NCBI GenBank assembly: GCA_958295765.1
Contig: CATQHB010000002.1
Span: forward strand, 1,004,091 to 1,068,090
DNA: 64,000 nucleotides
Direction: 5' to 3'
DNA from: an uncultured Dehalococcoidia bacterium
Lineage (GTDB): Bacteria > Chloroflexota > Dehalococcoidia > Lucifugimonadales > UBA3495
In this document: piece after piece, positions 52,174 through 60,322 of the stretch
Position numbering within the stretch: position 1 is the first letter of the stretch
Layout of the letters: every line of letters starts with the position of its first letter
Made by a program: the position numbers and the translations under genes
The notes under the pieces: generated by a model
Told to the model about the DNA's origin: nothing
The model's database searches: none
Seen by the model: only the letters and a program-made list of their open reading frames with translations

Positions 52174-52310
52174 ATGTAAACAGCCCCTAGAGCGTGGCGG
52201 CAAACTCCGCGCTGGAACCGGCACGCTGACCCGGAAACCTATCCTTTCCTGGCGGCCTCCCCCGCCGTTCCACCCAACAACCCCGTCCCCCGGGTCATCC
52301 GGCCCGTCCC

Positions 52311-53312
52311 TTACCACCCCGTAGCGGCGCCTACCATTATGGCTAGGAACAGCAGGCCCACGTAGAGCAGGGAGAAGAGGTAGAGTTTGCGGGCGTTGGT
52401 CGCGCTTTCGTCCTGTTTCAGCCGCCAGGCCAGCCAGATGAATATGCCGCCCAGGGCCAGGGCCGTTGCGGTGTAAATCCAGCTCACCCCCTCAATCCAA
52501 CCGGCAACGGCGGTCAGGGCGAACATCACCGTCAGGCCCACCAGCACCAGCGAGTAGAGGAAAATGTTGGCGACGGTGAAGGTGCGGGTGGATACTACCG
52601 ACAGCATCGGCACACCGGCCCGCTCGTAGTCCCGCTGGATGAGCAGGGACAAGGCCCAGAAGTGGGGCGGCGTCCAGAAGAAAATGATGGCGAACAGATA
52701 GACCGCCGGCAAGTCCACCGTGCCGGTTACCGCCGCCCAGCCCACCATAGGCGGGATGGAACCGGCGGCCCCGCCAATGACAATGTTATGGGGCGTGCTG
52801 CGTTTCAGCCACCGGGTATAGACCAGCACGTAGAACAGGCTGGCCGCCAGGGTCAGCGCCGCCGGCCACCAGTTAGTCCAACCGGCCAGCACCCCCAGGG
52901 CAAATACCCCCAGGGCCAGGGCGTTCAGCCCGACGCCGAACAGCGTCCCCTTGACCGGAGAAATGCGTCCGGCGGCCACCGGACGGCGGCGGGTGCGCTG
53001 CATCAGGCCGTCAATGTCCCGGTCATAGACGTGGTTCAGGGCGTTGGCGCCCCCGGAGGCCAGCGCGCCGCCCAGCCAGACCAGGCCCATCAGGGTCAAA
53101 GAAGGTACGCCGCCGCCGGTCTGCCCCTGGGCCAGGAACATCCCCCCGGCCGCGGTTATCAGCAGCAGCATAATAATGGTCGGCTTGGTCATGGTGACGT
53201 AATCGTTCACCACGTCCCGCCAGGCCGAAAGCCGCCGGGTTTCCGGCGGGCCGGCGTACTGCTCCGGCGTTACCCCGGCTGGGGAGTCAATTAGGGACTG
53301 CGGTTCAGCCAT
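52311..53312 (-). CDS. ctaB: Protoheme IX farnesyltransferase (heme O synthase)
   Basis: The protein is 333 aa, a UbiA-family membrane prenyltransferase. The first Asp-rich motif is NALNHVYDRDIDGLMQRTRR, in parts, near residues 90-108; RRPVAAGRISP follows. The second conserved region is VYTRWLKRSTPHNIVIGGAAG in parts, then PPMVGWAAVTG. About nine membrane helices are seen. It attaches a farnesyl group to heme B to make heme O for terminal oxidases. Its start (SD AGAGGAG) overlaps the end of ctaA by 8 bases, so the two genes are coupled in a heme A pathway. Confidence 0.95.
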   Translation of the reverse strand: MAEPQSLIDSPAGVTPEQYAGPPETRRLSAWRDVVNDYVTMTKPTIIMLLLITAAGGMFLAQGQTGGGVPSLTLMGLVWLGGALASGGANALNHVYDRDIDGLMQRTRRRPVAAGRISPVKGTLFGVGLNALALGVFALGVLAGWTNWWPAALTLAASLFYVLVYTRWLKRSTPHNIVIGGAAGSIPPMVGWAAVTGTVDLPAVYLFAIIFFWTPPHFWALSLLIQRDYERAGVPMLSVVSTRTFTVANIFLYSLVLVGLTVMFALTAVAGWIEGVSWIYTATALALGGIFIWLAWRLKQDESATNARKLYLFSLLYVGLLFLAIMVGAATGW

Positions 53313-54402
53313 CAGTTGGCTCCTCTAACAAACCTTCAGGTCTCCGGGTGTCCTGGCCGGCTGGCCTGCCGGCGGTCAATGGGCCAAAACTCACCAGGGC
53401 CAAGGCCGCTATTATAGCCCAAACCGCCGTTGCCAGGGCGATGTGCAAGGCCCTCAATTCTACCGGGAAGTTGGTCCAGATTGCCGCCGCGCCCACCAGG
53501 ATTTGCGCCGCGAACAGCGCGACCCCGGCCAGCGACAGGTGGCGGATTAGCCGGCTCCCGCCCGGTTCCGGCGCCCCGGCCCGTAGCCCCAGGTGCAGGG
53601 TATAGAGAATCAGCGCCCCGACCAGGAGGGCCACGACCCGGTGCAGCGTATGCACCGCCGGCAGGTAGTCCAGGGGCAGGCTGAGGCCCCGGCACAAGGG
53701 CCAGTCCGGGCAGGCGGCCAAAGCCCCCGGCGTGGCGGTAACGTAGGCGCCGGACAACAGCAGCAGGTAGGTGGCAAGGGCGGAGATTAACGCCAGGCGG
53801 GGAAAGCGGTCATTGGCCCGGCCGGCCGGTCTTGACTGCCCGGCCCCGGCATTGTAAGCGGCGGCGTAGGGGCGGGTTTCCAACCCGTCCGGGGTGGCCG
53901 GCTTTAATGGCGCCGCCGTCCCCGCTATCCCCGGTCGCCAGGCCGCCACCAGCACCACTATCAAGCAGCCCAGCAGGGCTTGGGCCAGGGCCAAGTGCGC
54001 CGCTACGATGTGGCCGGGCAGTTCAGTCAACACCGTTACGCCGCCCAGCCCGCCCTGGGCCAGCACCAGAACCACCGCCAGGGTGGCGGGAATTACCAGG
54101 GAACGCACCCGCCGGTAGCCAATCCAGGCGATGACGCAGGTAATGACGATTAACGGGCCGACGATGGCCGAGGCCACCAGCCGGTGGCTGTATTCGATGA
54201 TGTCCGCCTGAGTCAGGGGCGGGATGAGGCTGCCGTCGCACAAGGGCCATTCGCCGCCGCAGCCCATACCGGAGCCGGTAACCCGCACGATACCGCCGAG
54301 CACAATCAACGCAAAGGTCGATAGCACCGAGGCCAAGGCAAACCGCCGCAGCCAAATAGGTCGCTTGCCGGAATTGCCGGAGTTGCCGGAGTTGCCGTCC
54401 AA
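53305..54402 (-). CDS. ctaA: Heme A synthase (CtaA/COX15) with a repeat-derived insertion
   Basis: The protein is 365 aa. It oxidises heme O to heme A in the membrane. Landmarks are VLGGIVRVTGSGMGCGGEWPLCDG in parts near residues 34-55 (with the family Cys pair), IEYSHRLVASAIVG with the heme-ligand His, and HIVAAHLALAQALLG and LHRVVALLVGALILYTLHL-type helices in the second half. Eight helices are predicted. Between the two four-helix halves is a ~35-residue insert (GLETRPYAAAYNAGAGQSRP in parts) whose DNA at 53866-53890 is a family C repeat in frame. The N-terminus has the tandem unit GNS (GNSGNSGNSG). Overlaps ctaB by 8 bases. Confidence 0.93.
   Translation of the reverse strand: MDGNSGNSGNSGKRPIWLRRFALASVLSTFALIVLGGIVRVTGSGMGCGGEWPLCDGSLIPPLTQADIIEYSHRLVASAIVGPLIVITCVIAWIGYRRVRSLVIPATLAVVLVLAQGGLGGVTVLTELPGHIVAAHLALAQALLGCLIVVLVAAWRPGIAGTAAPLKPATPDGLETRPYAAAYNAGAGQSRPAGRANDRFPRLALISALATYLLLLSGAYVTATPGALAACPDWPLCRGLSLPLDYLPAVHTLHRVVALLVGALILYTLHLGLRAGAPEPGGSRLIRHLSLAGVALFAAQILVGAAAIWTNFPVELRALHIALATAVWAIIAALALVSFGPLTAGRPAGQDTRRPEGLLEEPTDG
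53866..53890. repeat. Family C repeat embedded in frame inside ctaA
   Basis: GTAGGGGCGGGTTTCCAACC then CGTCC. On the coding strand it encodes GLETRPYAAA in the inter-domain linker of heme A synthase. Confidence 0.8.
54365..54397 (-). repeat. Short tandem repeat at the ctaA 5' end (9-bp unit)
   Basis: TTGCCGGAR repeated about 3.7 times on the plus strand. It encodes GNSGNSGNSG at the N-terminus of CtaA. Confidence 0.8.
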
Positions 54403-54416
54403 ACCGCCCCTTTTCG

Positions 54417-54621
54417 TAATTAAGAATTAAGAATTAGGAATTAAAAATTGTCCCGTAAACCGTCGTTCCGGCGAAAGCCGGAATCCAGGAAATCCCCCGG
54501 AAAAGAGCGGGCTGGCTACCGAGCGTTCTGGATTCCGGCTTTGCCGTAGCGACGGTGTTATAACCGGAACGACGGGTTGATACTGCGGTTGCCCTTAATT
54601 CCTAATTCTTAATTCCTAATT
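54417..54621. repeat. AT-rich inverted ends flanking a family B element
   Basis: Left end AATTAAGAATTAAGAATTAG (54417-54436, continuing GAATTA); right end CTTAATTCCTAATTCTTAAT (54593-54612, continuing TCCTAATT) is inverted to it. The B copy at 54461-54555 (arms CGTCGTTCCGGCGAAAGCCG and a damaged CGTAGCGACGG) sits inside. Confidence 0.75.
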
Positions 54622-54633
54622 GATTCACCTTTG

Positions 54634-54642
54634 TGATATAAT
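54634..54642 (+). promoter_or_regulatory. Extended -10 for a nearly leaderless ABC transporter mRNA
   Basis: TGATATAAT at 54634-54642. The ATG at 54656 is only 13 bases later and has no Shine-Dalgarno sequence, so transcription would start within a few bases of the start codon. Confidence 0.5.
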
Positions 54643-54655
54643 TCTCAATGTTATC

Positions 54656-55606
54656 ATGTCTGAGGCAATCCGGGTAGAAGGTCTGGTTAAGCGGTTCGGT
54701 TCCTTTACGGCGGTGGATGATGTTTCCTTCGACGTGAGGGCCGGCGAGATATTCGGTATTCTGGGGCCTAACGGCGCCGGGAAAACGACTACCCTGGAAA
54801 TTATTGAGGGATTGCAAAAGCCCTCGGCCGGCCGGGTCAGCGTCCTCAACCTGGATTCCCCCGGAGAGGCCAACCGGATTAAGGCCCGCATCGGCGTGCA
54901 ACTCCAGTCATCGGCCTACTTTAACTTCCTCTCCCTGCGCGAAATTCTCAAGCTCCTGGGCAGTTTCTATCCCCGGCGGATTGCCCCCGACGAGCTGCTG
55001 GAGCAGGTGGGCCTGGCCGACAAGGGTTCCCAACGGGTCAATCAGCTTTCCGGCGGCCAGCAGCAGCGCTTTACCGTGGCGGCCAGCCTGGTCAATGACC
55101 CGGAGTTGGTGATTCTGGATGAGCCGACTACCGGCCTCGACCCCCAGGCCCGCCATAACCTCTGGGACTTGATTCGGGAGATTCACCGGCGGGACGTAAC
55201 CGTGGTGCTGACCACCCATTATATGGAGGAGGCCCAATCCTTGTGCCACCGCCTGGCGATTATGGACCACGGCAAGATTGTCGCCATTGACACCCCGGCC
55301 AACCTGATTAGCCGAATCAAGACTACCTACACCGTCAAGCTGGTTACCGATATTCCCCTGACCACCGACCAGTGCCTGGACTTGGGACGGGGGGCCGCCG
55401 TCCTGCCGGTGAGCCAGGAGCCGGACGCCGGGCCGTCCGACGGCGGCCAGCCCTACCTGCTGCGGCTGGACAACACCCCGGAGGCCCTGAACGGCACCCT
55501 GGAGGGCATTGTCCGCGGCGGCATCACCCTCAAGCACCTGGAAATTGTGCCGGCCACCCTGGAGGACGTTTTTCTGGAGTTGACCGGCAATGAACTGCGG
55601 GATTAG
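54656..55606 (+). CDS. ABC transporter ATP-binding protein (ABC-2/DRA exporter type)
   Basis: The protein is 316 aa from the ATG at 54656; the in-frame TTG at 54620 would put the promoter inside the gene. ATPase motifs are Walker A GPNGAGKTT near residue 40, the Q-loop in GVQLQSSAYF, signature LSGGQQQRF near 138, Walker B LVILDEPTTGLDP near 158, and the H-loop TTHYMEEAQ. The C-terminal ~90 residues (EIVPATLEDVFLELTGNEL) are typical of drug/lipid exporter ATPases. The permease gene begins 26 bases after the stop. The transported substrate is unknown. Confidence 0.94.
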   Translation: MSEAIRVEGLVKRFGSFTAVDDVSFDVRAGEIFGILGPNGAGKTTTLEIIEGLQKPSAGRVSVLNLDSPGEANRIKARIGVQLQSSAYFNFLSLREILKLLGSFYPRRIAPDELLEQVGLADKGSQRVNQLSGGQQQRFTVAASLVNDPELVILDEPTTGLDPQARHNLWDLIREIHRRDVTVVLTTHYMEEAQSLCHRLAIMDHGKIVAIDTPANLISRIKTTYTVKLVTDIPLTTDQCLDLGRGAAVLPVSQEPDAGPSDGGQPYLLRLDNTPEALNGTLEGIVRGGITLKHLEIVPATLEDVFLELTGNELRD

Positions 55607-55632
55607 TTGAGCCGGGTTAGGTGAGATAAGAA

Positions 55633-56769
55633 ATGCTGGCCCTTACCGTCGCCAACCTGAAAATGCTGGCCCGCAACCGCCAGACCACTTTCTGGGCCTT
55701 GTTCTTTCCCCTGATTCTGGTGGTGGTATTCGGGCTGTTCGACCTGTCCTCCGTCGGCGCGGCCGGCCTGGGGGTCGTTGACCAGGCCCGGACGCCGGCA
55801 TCCCAACGGCTGACCGCCGCCCTGGAGGACATAACAATGCTGCGACTCCAGGACGCGCCGGCTGACCCGGCTGCTGCCCGCCAATTGGTTGCCGCCGGAG
55901 AACTTGACTATCTGCTGCTCATCCCGCCCGGCTTCACTACTGCCGGCCCGGCTGCCGGCCCGGAGGGAACCGGAACGCCGGAACCGGCCGGGGCCGGCGC
56001 CCAAGCCGGCAGCGAAATCCTCCCGGTTACCCTGGTGCTGAACACCGAAAACGAGGAACGCAATCAACTGGTGCAGGGCATAGTCCGGCGGGTTTCCGAC
56101 GGGGTTATCCTGGGCGAAACCGCCGGGGAGCCGCCGGCCACCCTGGTTACCGAGCGGCTGGCAACCCGGCAGGTATCCTACTTCGACGTGGTGCTGCTGG
56201 GCCTGGTGGGGATGGGCATAATGACCAACGCCATCATCTCCATCGCCGTGCGAATCAGCAACTACCGCAACCTGTCCATCCTCAAGCGGATGCTGGTTAC
56301 GCCCCTGGCAATCTGGAAGTTCTTTGCCGCCGAGGTAGCCGCCCAGTTAGTGCTGGCCCTGGTGCAGGCCGTCATCATCCTGGCGGTGGGCGTGTTCGTT
56401 TTCAATGCCCAACTGAACGGCAACGTCCTGTACCTGCTGCCGGTGGTGCTGCTGGGTAGCCTGATTTTCCTGAACATCGGCTTTATCCTCTCGGCCTGGG
56501 CCAACAGCCCGGCGGCGGCCTCGGGAATGGGCAACGCCATTGCCTTCCCGATGATGCTCTTTGCCGGCACCTTTTTCTCCACCGCGACCCTGCCCTGGCT
56601 GCTGCCCTACGCCGCCGACGCCCTGCCCCTGGCGCCGATGCTGTCGGCCCTGCGGGACATCGCCATCCACGAGGCTTCTCTGGGGCAGGTGTGGCCGGAA
56701 CTGGCAATAATGGCCGGTTGGGTAGGGGCCACTTCCCTGGTAGCTATCCGGGTATTCCGGTTCAGCTAA
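55633..56769 (+). CDS. ABC-2 type transporter permease
   Basis: The protein is 378 aa. It has one N-terminal membrane helix (FWALFFPLILVVVFGLF near residues 20-36), an exposed domain of about 150 residues including a Pro/Gly/Ala linker (GPAAGPEGTGTPEPAGAGAQ in parts), and five C-terminal helices: GLVGMGIMTNAIISIAV, FFAAEVAAQLVLALVQAVII, LLPVVLLGSLIFLNIGFI, GNAIAFPMMLFAGTFFS and a last one near the end. This is the ABC2_membrane_3 layout. It forms an exporter with the ATPase encoded upstream, with which it shares a transcript. A small lipoprotein gene follows 69 bases later. Confidence 0.9.
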   Translation: MLALTVANLKMLARNRQTTFWALFFPLILVVVFGLFDLSSVGAAGLGVVDQARTPASQRLTAALEDITMLRLQDAPADPAAARQLVAAGELDYLLLIPPGFTTAGPAAGPEGTGTPEPAGAGAQAGSEILPVTLVLNTENEERNQLVQGIVRRVSDGVILGETAGEPPATLVTERLATRQVSYFDVVLLGLVGMGIMTNAIISIAVRISNYRNLSILKRMLVTPLAIWKFFAAEVAAQLVLALVQAVIILAVGVFVFNAQLNGNVLYLLPVVLLGSLIFLNIGFILSAWANSPAAASGMGNAIAFPMMLFAGTFFSTATLPWLLPYAADALPLAPMLSALRDIAIHEASLGQVWPELAIMAGWVGATSLVAIRVFRFS

Positions 56770-56838
56770 CCGGTTAATCAGCTTGACCGGCCCGGCCGGG
56801 ACTGGCGCGCCCCGGACTTTCGGAGGGATTGGGGTAGT

Positions 56839-57165
56839 ATGGGCAAGATTCCTCCCGGCGCCGCCATTGCCGCTATTGCTGCCATCGCGGTCGCCACCCT
56901 GGGCCTGCTGTTGTCCCTCGGATGCGGCGACGCCGGCGCCCAACAGGTGCGGGGCCAGGTAATAGAGGTAGTGGCCCGGAACTTTACCGAGTTGGAAAGC
57001 CTGCGGATCCGGGATAAGGCGGGGCAGGAGTACGTCTTTACCACCGAGGGGTTCGTCGGTTTCACCCCCTCCCACGTCAAAGAACACCAACTGTTGGGCC
57101 AATCCCTGCTGGTAAGCTACATCCGGCGGGGCGATACCCTGGTGGCGGTGTCCCTGGCCGATTGA
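56839..57165 (+). CDS. Small lipoprotein with OB-like domain, unknown function
   Basis: The protein is 108 aa. It has a lipoprotein signal: hydrophobic AAIAAIAAIAVATLGLLLSL and lipobox-like LSLGC near residues 25-29. The mature part reads RGQVIEVVARNFTELESLRI, KAGQEYVFTTEGFVGFTPSH and LLGQSLLVSYIRRGDTLVAV, mostly beta strands, like a small OB or barrel domain. GGAGGG lies about 11 bases before the ATG at 56839. It follows the ABC permease on the same strand and may belong to the same operon, but a link is not shown. No family is recognised. Confidence 0.72.
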   Translation: MGKIPPGAAIAAIAAIAVATLGLLLSLGCGDAGAQQVRGQVIEVVARNFTELESLRIRDKAGQEYVFTTEGFVGFTPSHVKEHQLLGQSLLVSYIRRGDTLVAVSLAD

Positions 57166-57255
57166 GGCGGTTTGCCGGGGCCGGCGGTTCGATCCGGTGG
57201 TTACCGGGGAAACGGGAATTGCCGGTAAGGGTAGGGCGGACGGGGCGGGGCATAA

Positions 57256-57810
57256 TCAGGAAAAGATTTCTTTGACCGCCAATCGCCAGCCGGGGACTAC
57301 CGCGCCGCCGTCCAGGGTGTCTTGTTCGGTCAGGATAACCGGGTCTTTTCCGGCGCGGCGCAAGCCCACGGTGCGGTTGCGCGGGTTCACCAGAATCACC
57401 AGCAGCGTGCCGGCGTCCAGCCAGTCGCTGACCTTCTCTTCCACTTCGGTGTAGCGGTCGTTGGGGGAAATGACCTCTACGGCCAGGTCGGGGGCGCCGG
57501 GCCAGTACCCTTCCACCAATCCCGCCGCTTCCACCCGCTCCCGCCGGATAAAGGCGACGTCGGGAGCGCGCACGTGGTCGGGGTTGGCGCCAATCCTGAA
57601 CCCGGTCTCGGCGGCATAAACCTTGCCCAGGTTATTAGCCATCACGTGGGCTTTCAGAGAAAACGCTACGTTGAGCGCCAATTCTCCGTGATATATTCCC
57701 GCTGGCGCCATCTTTCTCAATTCTCCGCGCACCAACTCGTAACGATAACCGTCATCGGGCAAATCCAGGAGTTCCTCGGCGGTTACCAGTCCGGTCTTTG
57801 CAACCATCAT
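57256..57810 (-). CDS. Uma2-family (DUF820) nuclease-like protein
   Basis: The protein is 184 aa from the ATG at 57810; an in-frame start at 57879 would add 23 residues unlike the family. The Uma2 PD-(D/E)xK pattern is complete: TAEELLDLPDDGYRYELVRG near residues 9-28, GELRKMAP, HVRAPDVAFIRRE near 83, PDLAVEVISPNDRYTEVEEK near 108-127 (acidic, then Glu and Lys), VSDWLDAGTLLVILVNPRNR and the C-terminal VVPGWRLAVKEIF. The catalytic Asp, Glu-x-Val and Lys are in place. It is the second Uma2 protein in the window, without the HNH domain of the one at 4702. Function not established. Confidence 0.87.
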   Translation of the reverse strand: MMVAKTGLVTAEELLDLPDDGYRYELVRGELRKMAPAGIYHGELALNVAFSLKAHVMANNLGKVYAAETGFRIGANPDHVRAPDVAFIRRERVEAAGLVEGYWPGAPDLAVEVISPNDRYTEVEEKVSDWLDAGTLLVILVNPRNRTVGLRRAGKDPVILTEQDTLDGGAVVPGWRLAVKEIFS

Positions 57811-57883
57811 CTGCGCTCTCAACGGGTTTAGCCGGGTTTGGAGAAATACAGCATACCGCCCTTGCGGTAATTCTTGCAACTCT

Positions 57884-58846
57884 CTAAAGCGTGTCCTTTA
57901 AGGCCGCCTCTATTTCCCCCTCCGGGGTGAACTGCTCGAACTTGGCGCTGACTCGGCCCGCCTTATCCACCACAAAAGTCCAGGGTTCGGTGGGCAGGCC
58001 CCACTCTTCCACGGCCGGAACCCGTTGGGCGGAGAAACGGTCGCCCTGAATCAGGTGGGGGTCGGCAAAGACCTCTACGTGGATAAAATTGGCCTGGTCC
58101 TGGTATTTGTCCTGCAACCGGCCCAATATCTCCAACTGGGGGCCGCAGGTGGCGCTGACGCAAAAGGCCGGGGTGGAGAATAGCACCACCAACGGTTTCC
58201 CCGACTCCAGGGCCTGATGCACCGAAAGGCGGTAAAGCTCGGCATCCGGCTCCGGCGCGCTGGTGATGGTGGACAGGTCGGTGGCCGGGCCGGCGGTGGG
58301 CGTTACGCTGGCGGGAGCCGGCGCGCCGATGGCCGGCGTGGACGGGGCAGCGGCTACCCGGACGGCGGTGGTGGCCTCAATCTCGGTTCCCGCCGGGGTG
58401 GTGGCGGTTACCTGTAACTCCCAAAGGCCGGGGTTGGCCCGGGTGGCCTCGCCGGCCTGGTCAAACTCCAGGTCAGCGACGAAAACGCCCCGGTTGCTGC
58501 CTTCCGGGGGCCAGGGCAGGAACCGGGCGGCGACGGTGGGGCGGGACACGGCCTCGGCAGCGCCGGGCGGGGTATATAGGGGGCGCACCTGGGCTTCGGC
58601 GGCGCTTACCGGCACGTTGTCCCGGTCCACCAGCCCGAAAACCAGCCGGTTAGACCCTTGTGCCAAGTCTGAACTGACCATAATCGCGCTGTATTCCGGG
58701 CCGCCCGGCGGGAGCGTCGGCGCGCCCCCGGTTCCGGGAGTAAAGCAGGCCCCGGTAGCCACCATAGCGACCAACAGCAGCGCCCCGACAATGGCCTTGA
58801 CCCCGTTCCTTACCATGTTCTTAACTACGCTGGCAAGGCGCGTCAT
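57884..58846 (-). CDS. Lipoprotein with a C-terminal thioredoxin-like domain
   Basis: The protein is 320 aa. It has a lipoprotein signal with lipobox ATGAC near residue 34 after IVGALLLVAMV. A beta-rich region follows (residues 50-165, SNRLVFGLVDRDNVPVSAAE in parts, LWELQVTATTPAGTEIEATT in parts). After a Pro/Ala/Thr linker, the last ~115 residues form a thioredoxin-like fold: KPLVVLFSTPAFCVSATCGP in parts near 220-237, FIHVEVFAD, VPAVEEWGLPTEPWTFVVDK. The Cys pair is C-x4-C, not the classic CxxC. Such secreted proteins are seen in Chloroflexota and Actinobacteria; redox activity is unproven. The ATG overlaps the MmgE/PrpD stop (ATGA), so the two genes are coupled. Confidence 0.82.
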   Translation of the reverse strand: MTRLASVVKNMVRNGVKAIVGALLLVAMVATGACFTPGTGGAPTLPPGGPEYSAIMVSSDLAQGSNRLVFGLVDRDNVPVSAAEAQVRPLYTPPGAAEAVSRPTVAARFLPWPPEGSNRGVFVADLEFDQAGEATRANPGLWELQVTATTPAGTEIEATTAVRVAAAPSTPAIGAPAPASVTPTAGPATDLSTITSAPEPDAELYRLSVHQALESGKPLVVLFSTPAFCVSATCGPQLEILGRLQDKYQDQANFIHVEVFADPHLIQGDRFSAQRVPAVEEWGLPTEPWTFVVDKAGRVSAKFEQFTPEGEIEAALKDTL

Positions 58847-60249
58847 CGGACGCAGAGGGCGACCAGGTGGTCAATTCTTTGCTCAATTTCCAAGCCGGTA
58901 ACGATTTGAGAAATGCCCTCCAGCTTTTCCCGGGGCCAGGGCAGGTCGTCAAACAGGGCGCGGAGCCGGCGGGTTTCGGTCGCCAGGTTCCACTCCAGTT
59001 CGTCGCCCCGGTACTCCCCCTGGTACTCCGTACCGCCGCGCAGGGACACGGTAATGCGGGGGGCAAAGGCCGGCCGATCCTGATGTCCGACAACCTCCAC
59101 CAACTTCATCAGGGCCATTACCGCCGCATCCTCATTGGCGGACTCGGCGCCGGGGTCGATGCGGGCCTTCAGGGGGGGATAGCCGCCGTTGACGCAGGTA
59201 TAGGCGGTGAAGTAGTGGGTGCTGCCTACGCCCGGAGCGTCGGCGCTGCGGGCCGGATTGGGGAAGGCCGGCGACGGATAGGTCGTTTCCAGCCAGTTCA
59301 GATCCACCGTGATTTTCTCAATCTCGGCGATGGGCAGGTTGTGGGCCGACCGCATATCGGTCATCAACTCGATTACCGGGCAGTTGTAACCGGCCGTCGG
59401 GTAAATCTTGGGGGTAACGTGCAGCAACTCCCAACGCTGGCCCAGTTCGGCGACCACGCTGTCCAGGGATATGTGATCCGGCCCGCTGAACACATAGGAA
59501 AGGTCGCCCCGGTTGTTGCCGGTAAAGGCGTTGTAAAAGCCGGCCGCGCCCTCCAGGGCCGTCTCCGAGCCGCGTACCTGCTGCCGGGCCAGCAGCGCGG
59601 CCATTATGCCGTTGCGGGTGGCGTTGGGTTCGTGGAACAGCATCTCCCGCCCCCCGGCCCGGGCGCCCTCGGTAGTGCCGCCGGTAAAGGTGCAGGCCAG
59701 GGCCAGCGCGGTTACCAACTGGTCCTGGGTCAGGCGCATCAGCTTGCCGGTGGTAACCGCTGCCCCCAGGGTGCCGTACACCGGGCTGGAGCGGAAACCC
59801 CGGGCCTGGGTGGAGGGGATAAAGTCGCCGGCAATCCGGGCCTCCACCTCATAGCCGGCGGCCAGCGCGGTTATCAGTTCCCGCCCGGTGCGCCGCTCCA
59901 ACTCCACCGAGGCCAGGGCCGCCGGAATCAGGCAGGGGCCGGGGTGAATCAGCATCCGGTAGGAGTCGGACTGGTTGGTGGCGTGCATCAGCTTGCTGTT
60001 GGCAAAGGCGGCGCCGTAGCGGGTGGCCTTGGCGCCGTCCACCAGGATGGTCGCCCCGTCGGGCTTGCCCTCCTCTTCCTTGACCAACTCAATGGACGCC
60101 TTGGCATGGTCGGTTTCCGCGCCGACGAAGGAAACCGCCAGGGCGTGGAGCAGGGATGCCTTGATTTTGTCCGGCACCTCCGGGGGCAGCATATCGTACT
60201 GCAATGAGTCAACGTAACGGGCAAAAGTGCGGCTCAAGGAATCCGGCAT
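58843..60249 (-). CDS. MmgE/PrpD family protein (2-methylcitrate dehydratase-like)
   Basis: The protein is 468 aa, the family length. Segments are FARYVDSLQYDMLPPEVPDK in parts, LLHALAVSFVGAETDHAKAS in parts, FANSKLMHATNQSDSYRMLIHPG in parts near residue 85-105, LITALAAGYEVEARIAGD, GFRSSPVYGTLGAAVTTGKL in parts, ALACTFTGGTTEGARAGG, and a late FTGNNRG. PrpD dehydrates 2-methylcitrate; other members act on cis-aconitate or related acids. Neither prpC nor prpB is adjacent, but a lyase of the PrpB superfamily is at 37795. The gene is followed by a coupled thioredoxin-like lipoprotein. The substrate is not assured. Confidence 0.92.
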   Translation of the reverse strand: MPDSLSRTFARYVDSLQYDMLPPEVPDKIKASLLHALAVSFVGAETDHAKASIELVKEEEGKPDGATILVDGAKATRYGAAFANSKLMHATNQSDSYRMLIHPGPCLIPAALASVELERRTGRELITALAAGYEVEARIAGDFIPSTQARGFRSSPVYGTLGAAVTTGKLMRLTQDQLVTALALACTFTGGTTEGARAGGREMLFHEPNATRNGIMAALLARQQVRGSETALEGAAGFYNAFTGNNRGDLSYVFSGPDHISLDSVVAELGQRWELLHVTPKIYPTAGYNCPVIELMTDMRSAHNLPIAEIEKITVDLNWLETTYPSPAFPNPARSADAPGVGSTHYFTAYTCVNGGYPPLKARIDPGAESANEDAAVMALMKLVEVVGHQDRPAFAPRITVSLRGGTEYQGEYRGDELEWNLATETRRLRALFDDLPWPREKLEGISQIVTGLEIEQRIDHLVALCVR

Positions 60250-60322
60250 ATTATCTTAACCTCGCTGTTGGTTTAGACCGGTGGGGTGGTATGGGGTGTC
60301 AATCACCCTTACATCTATACGG

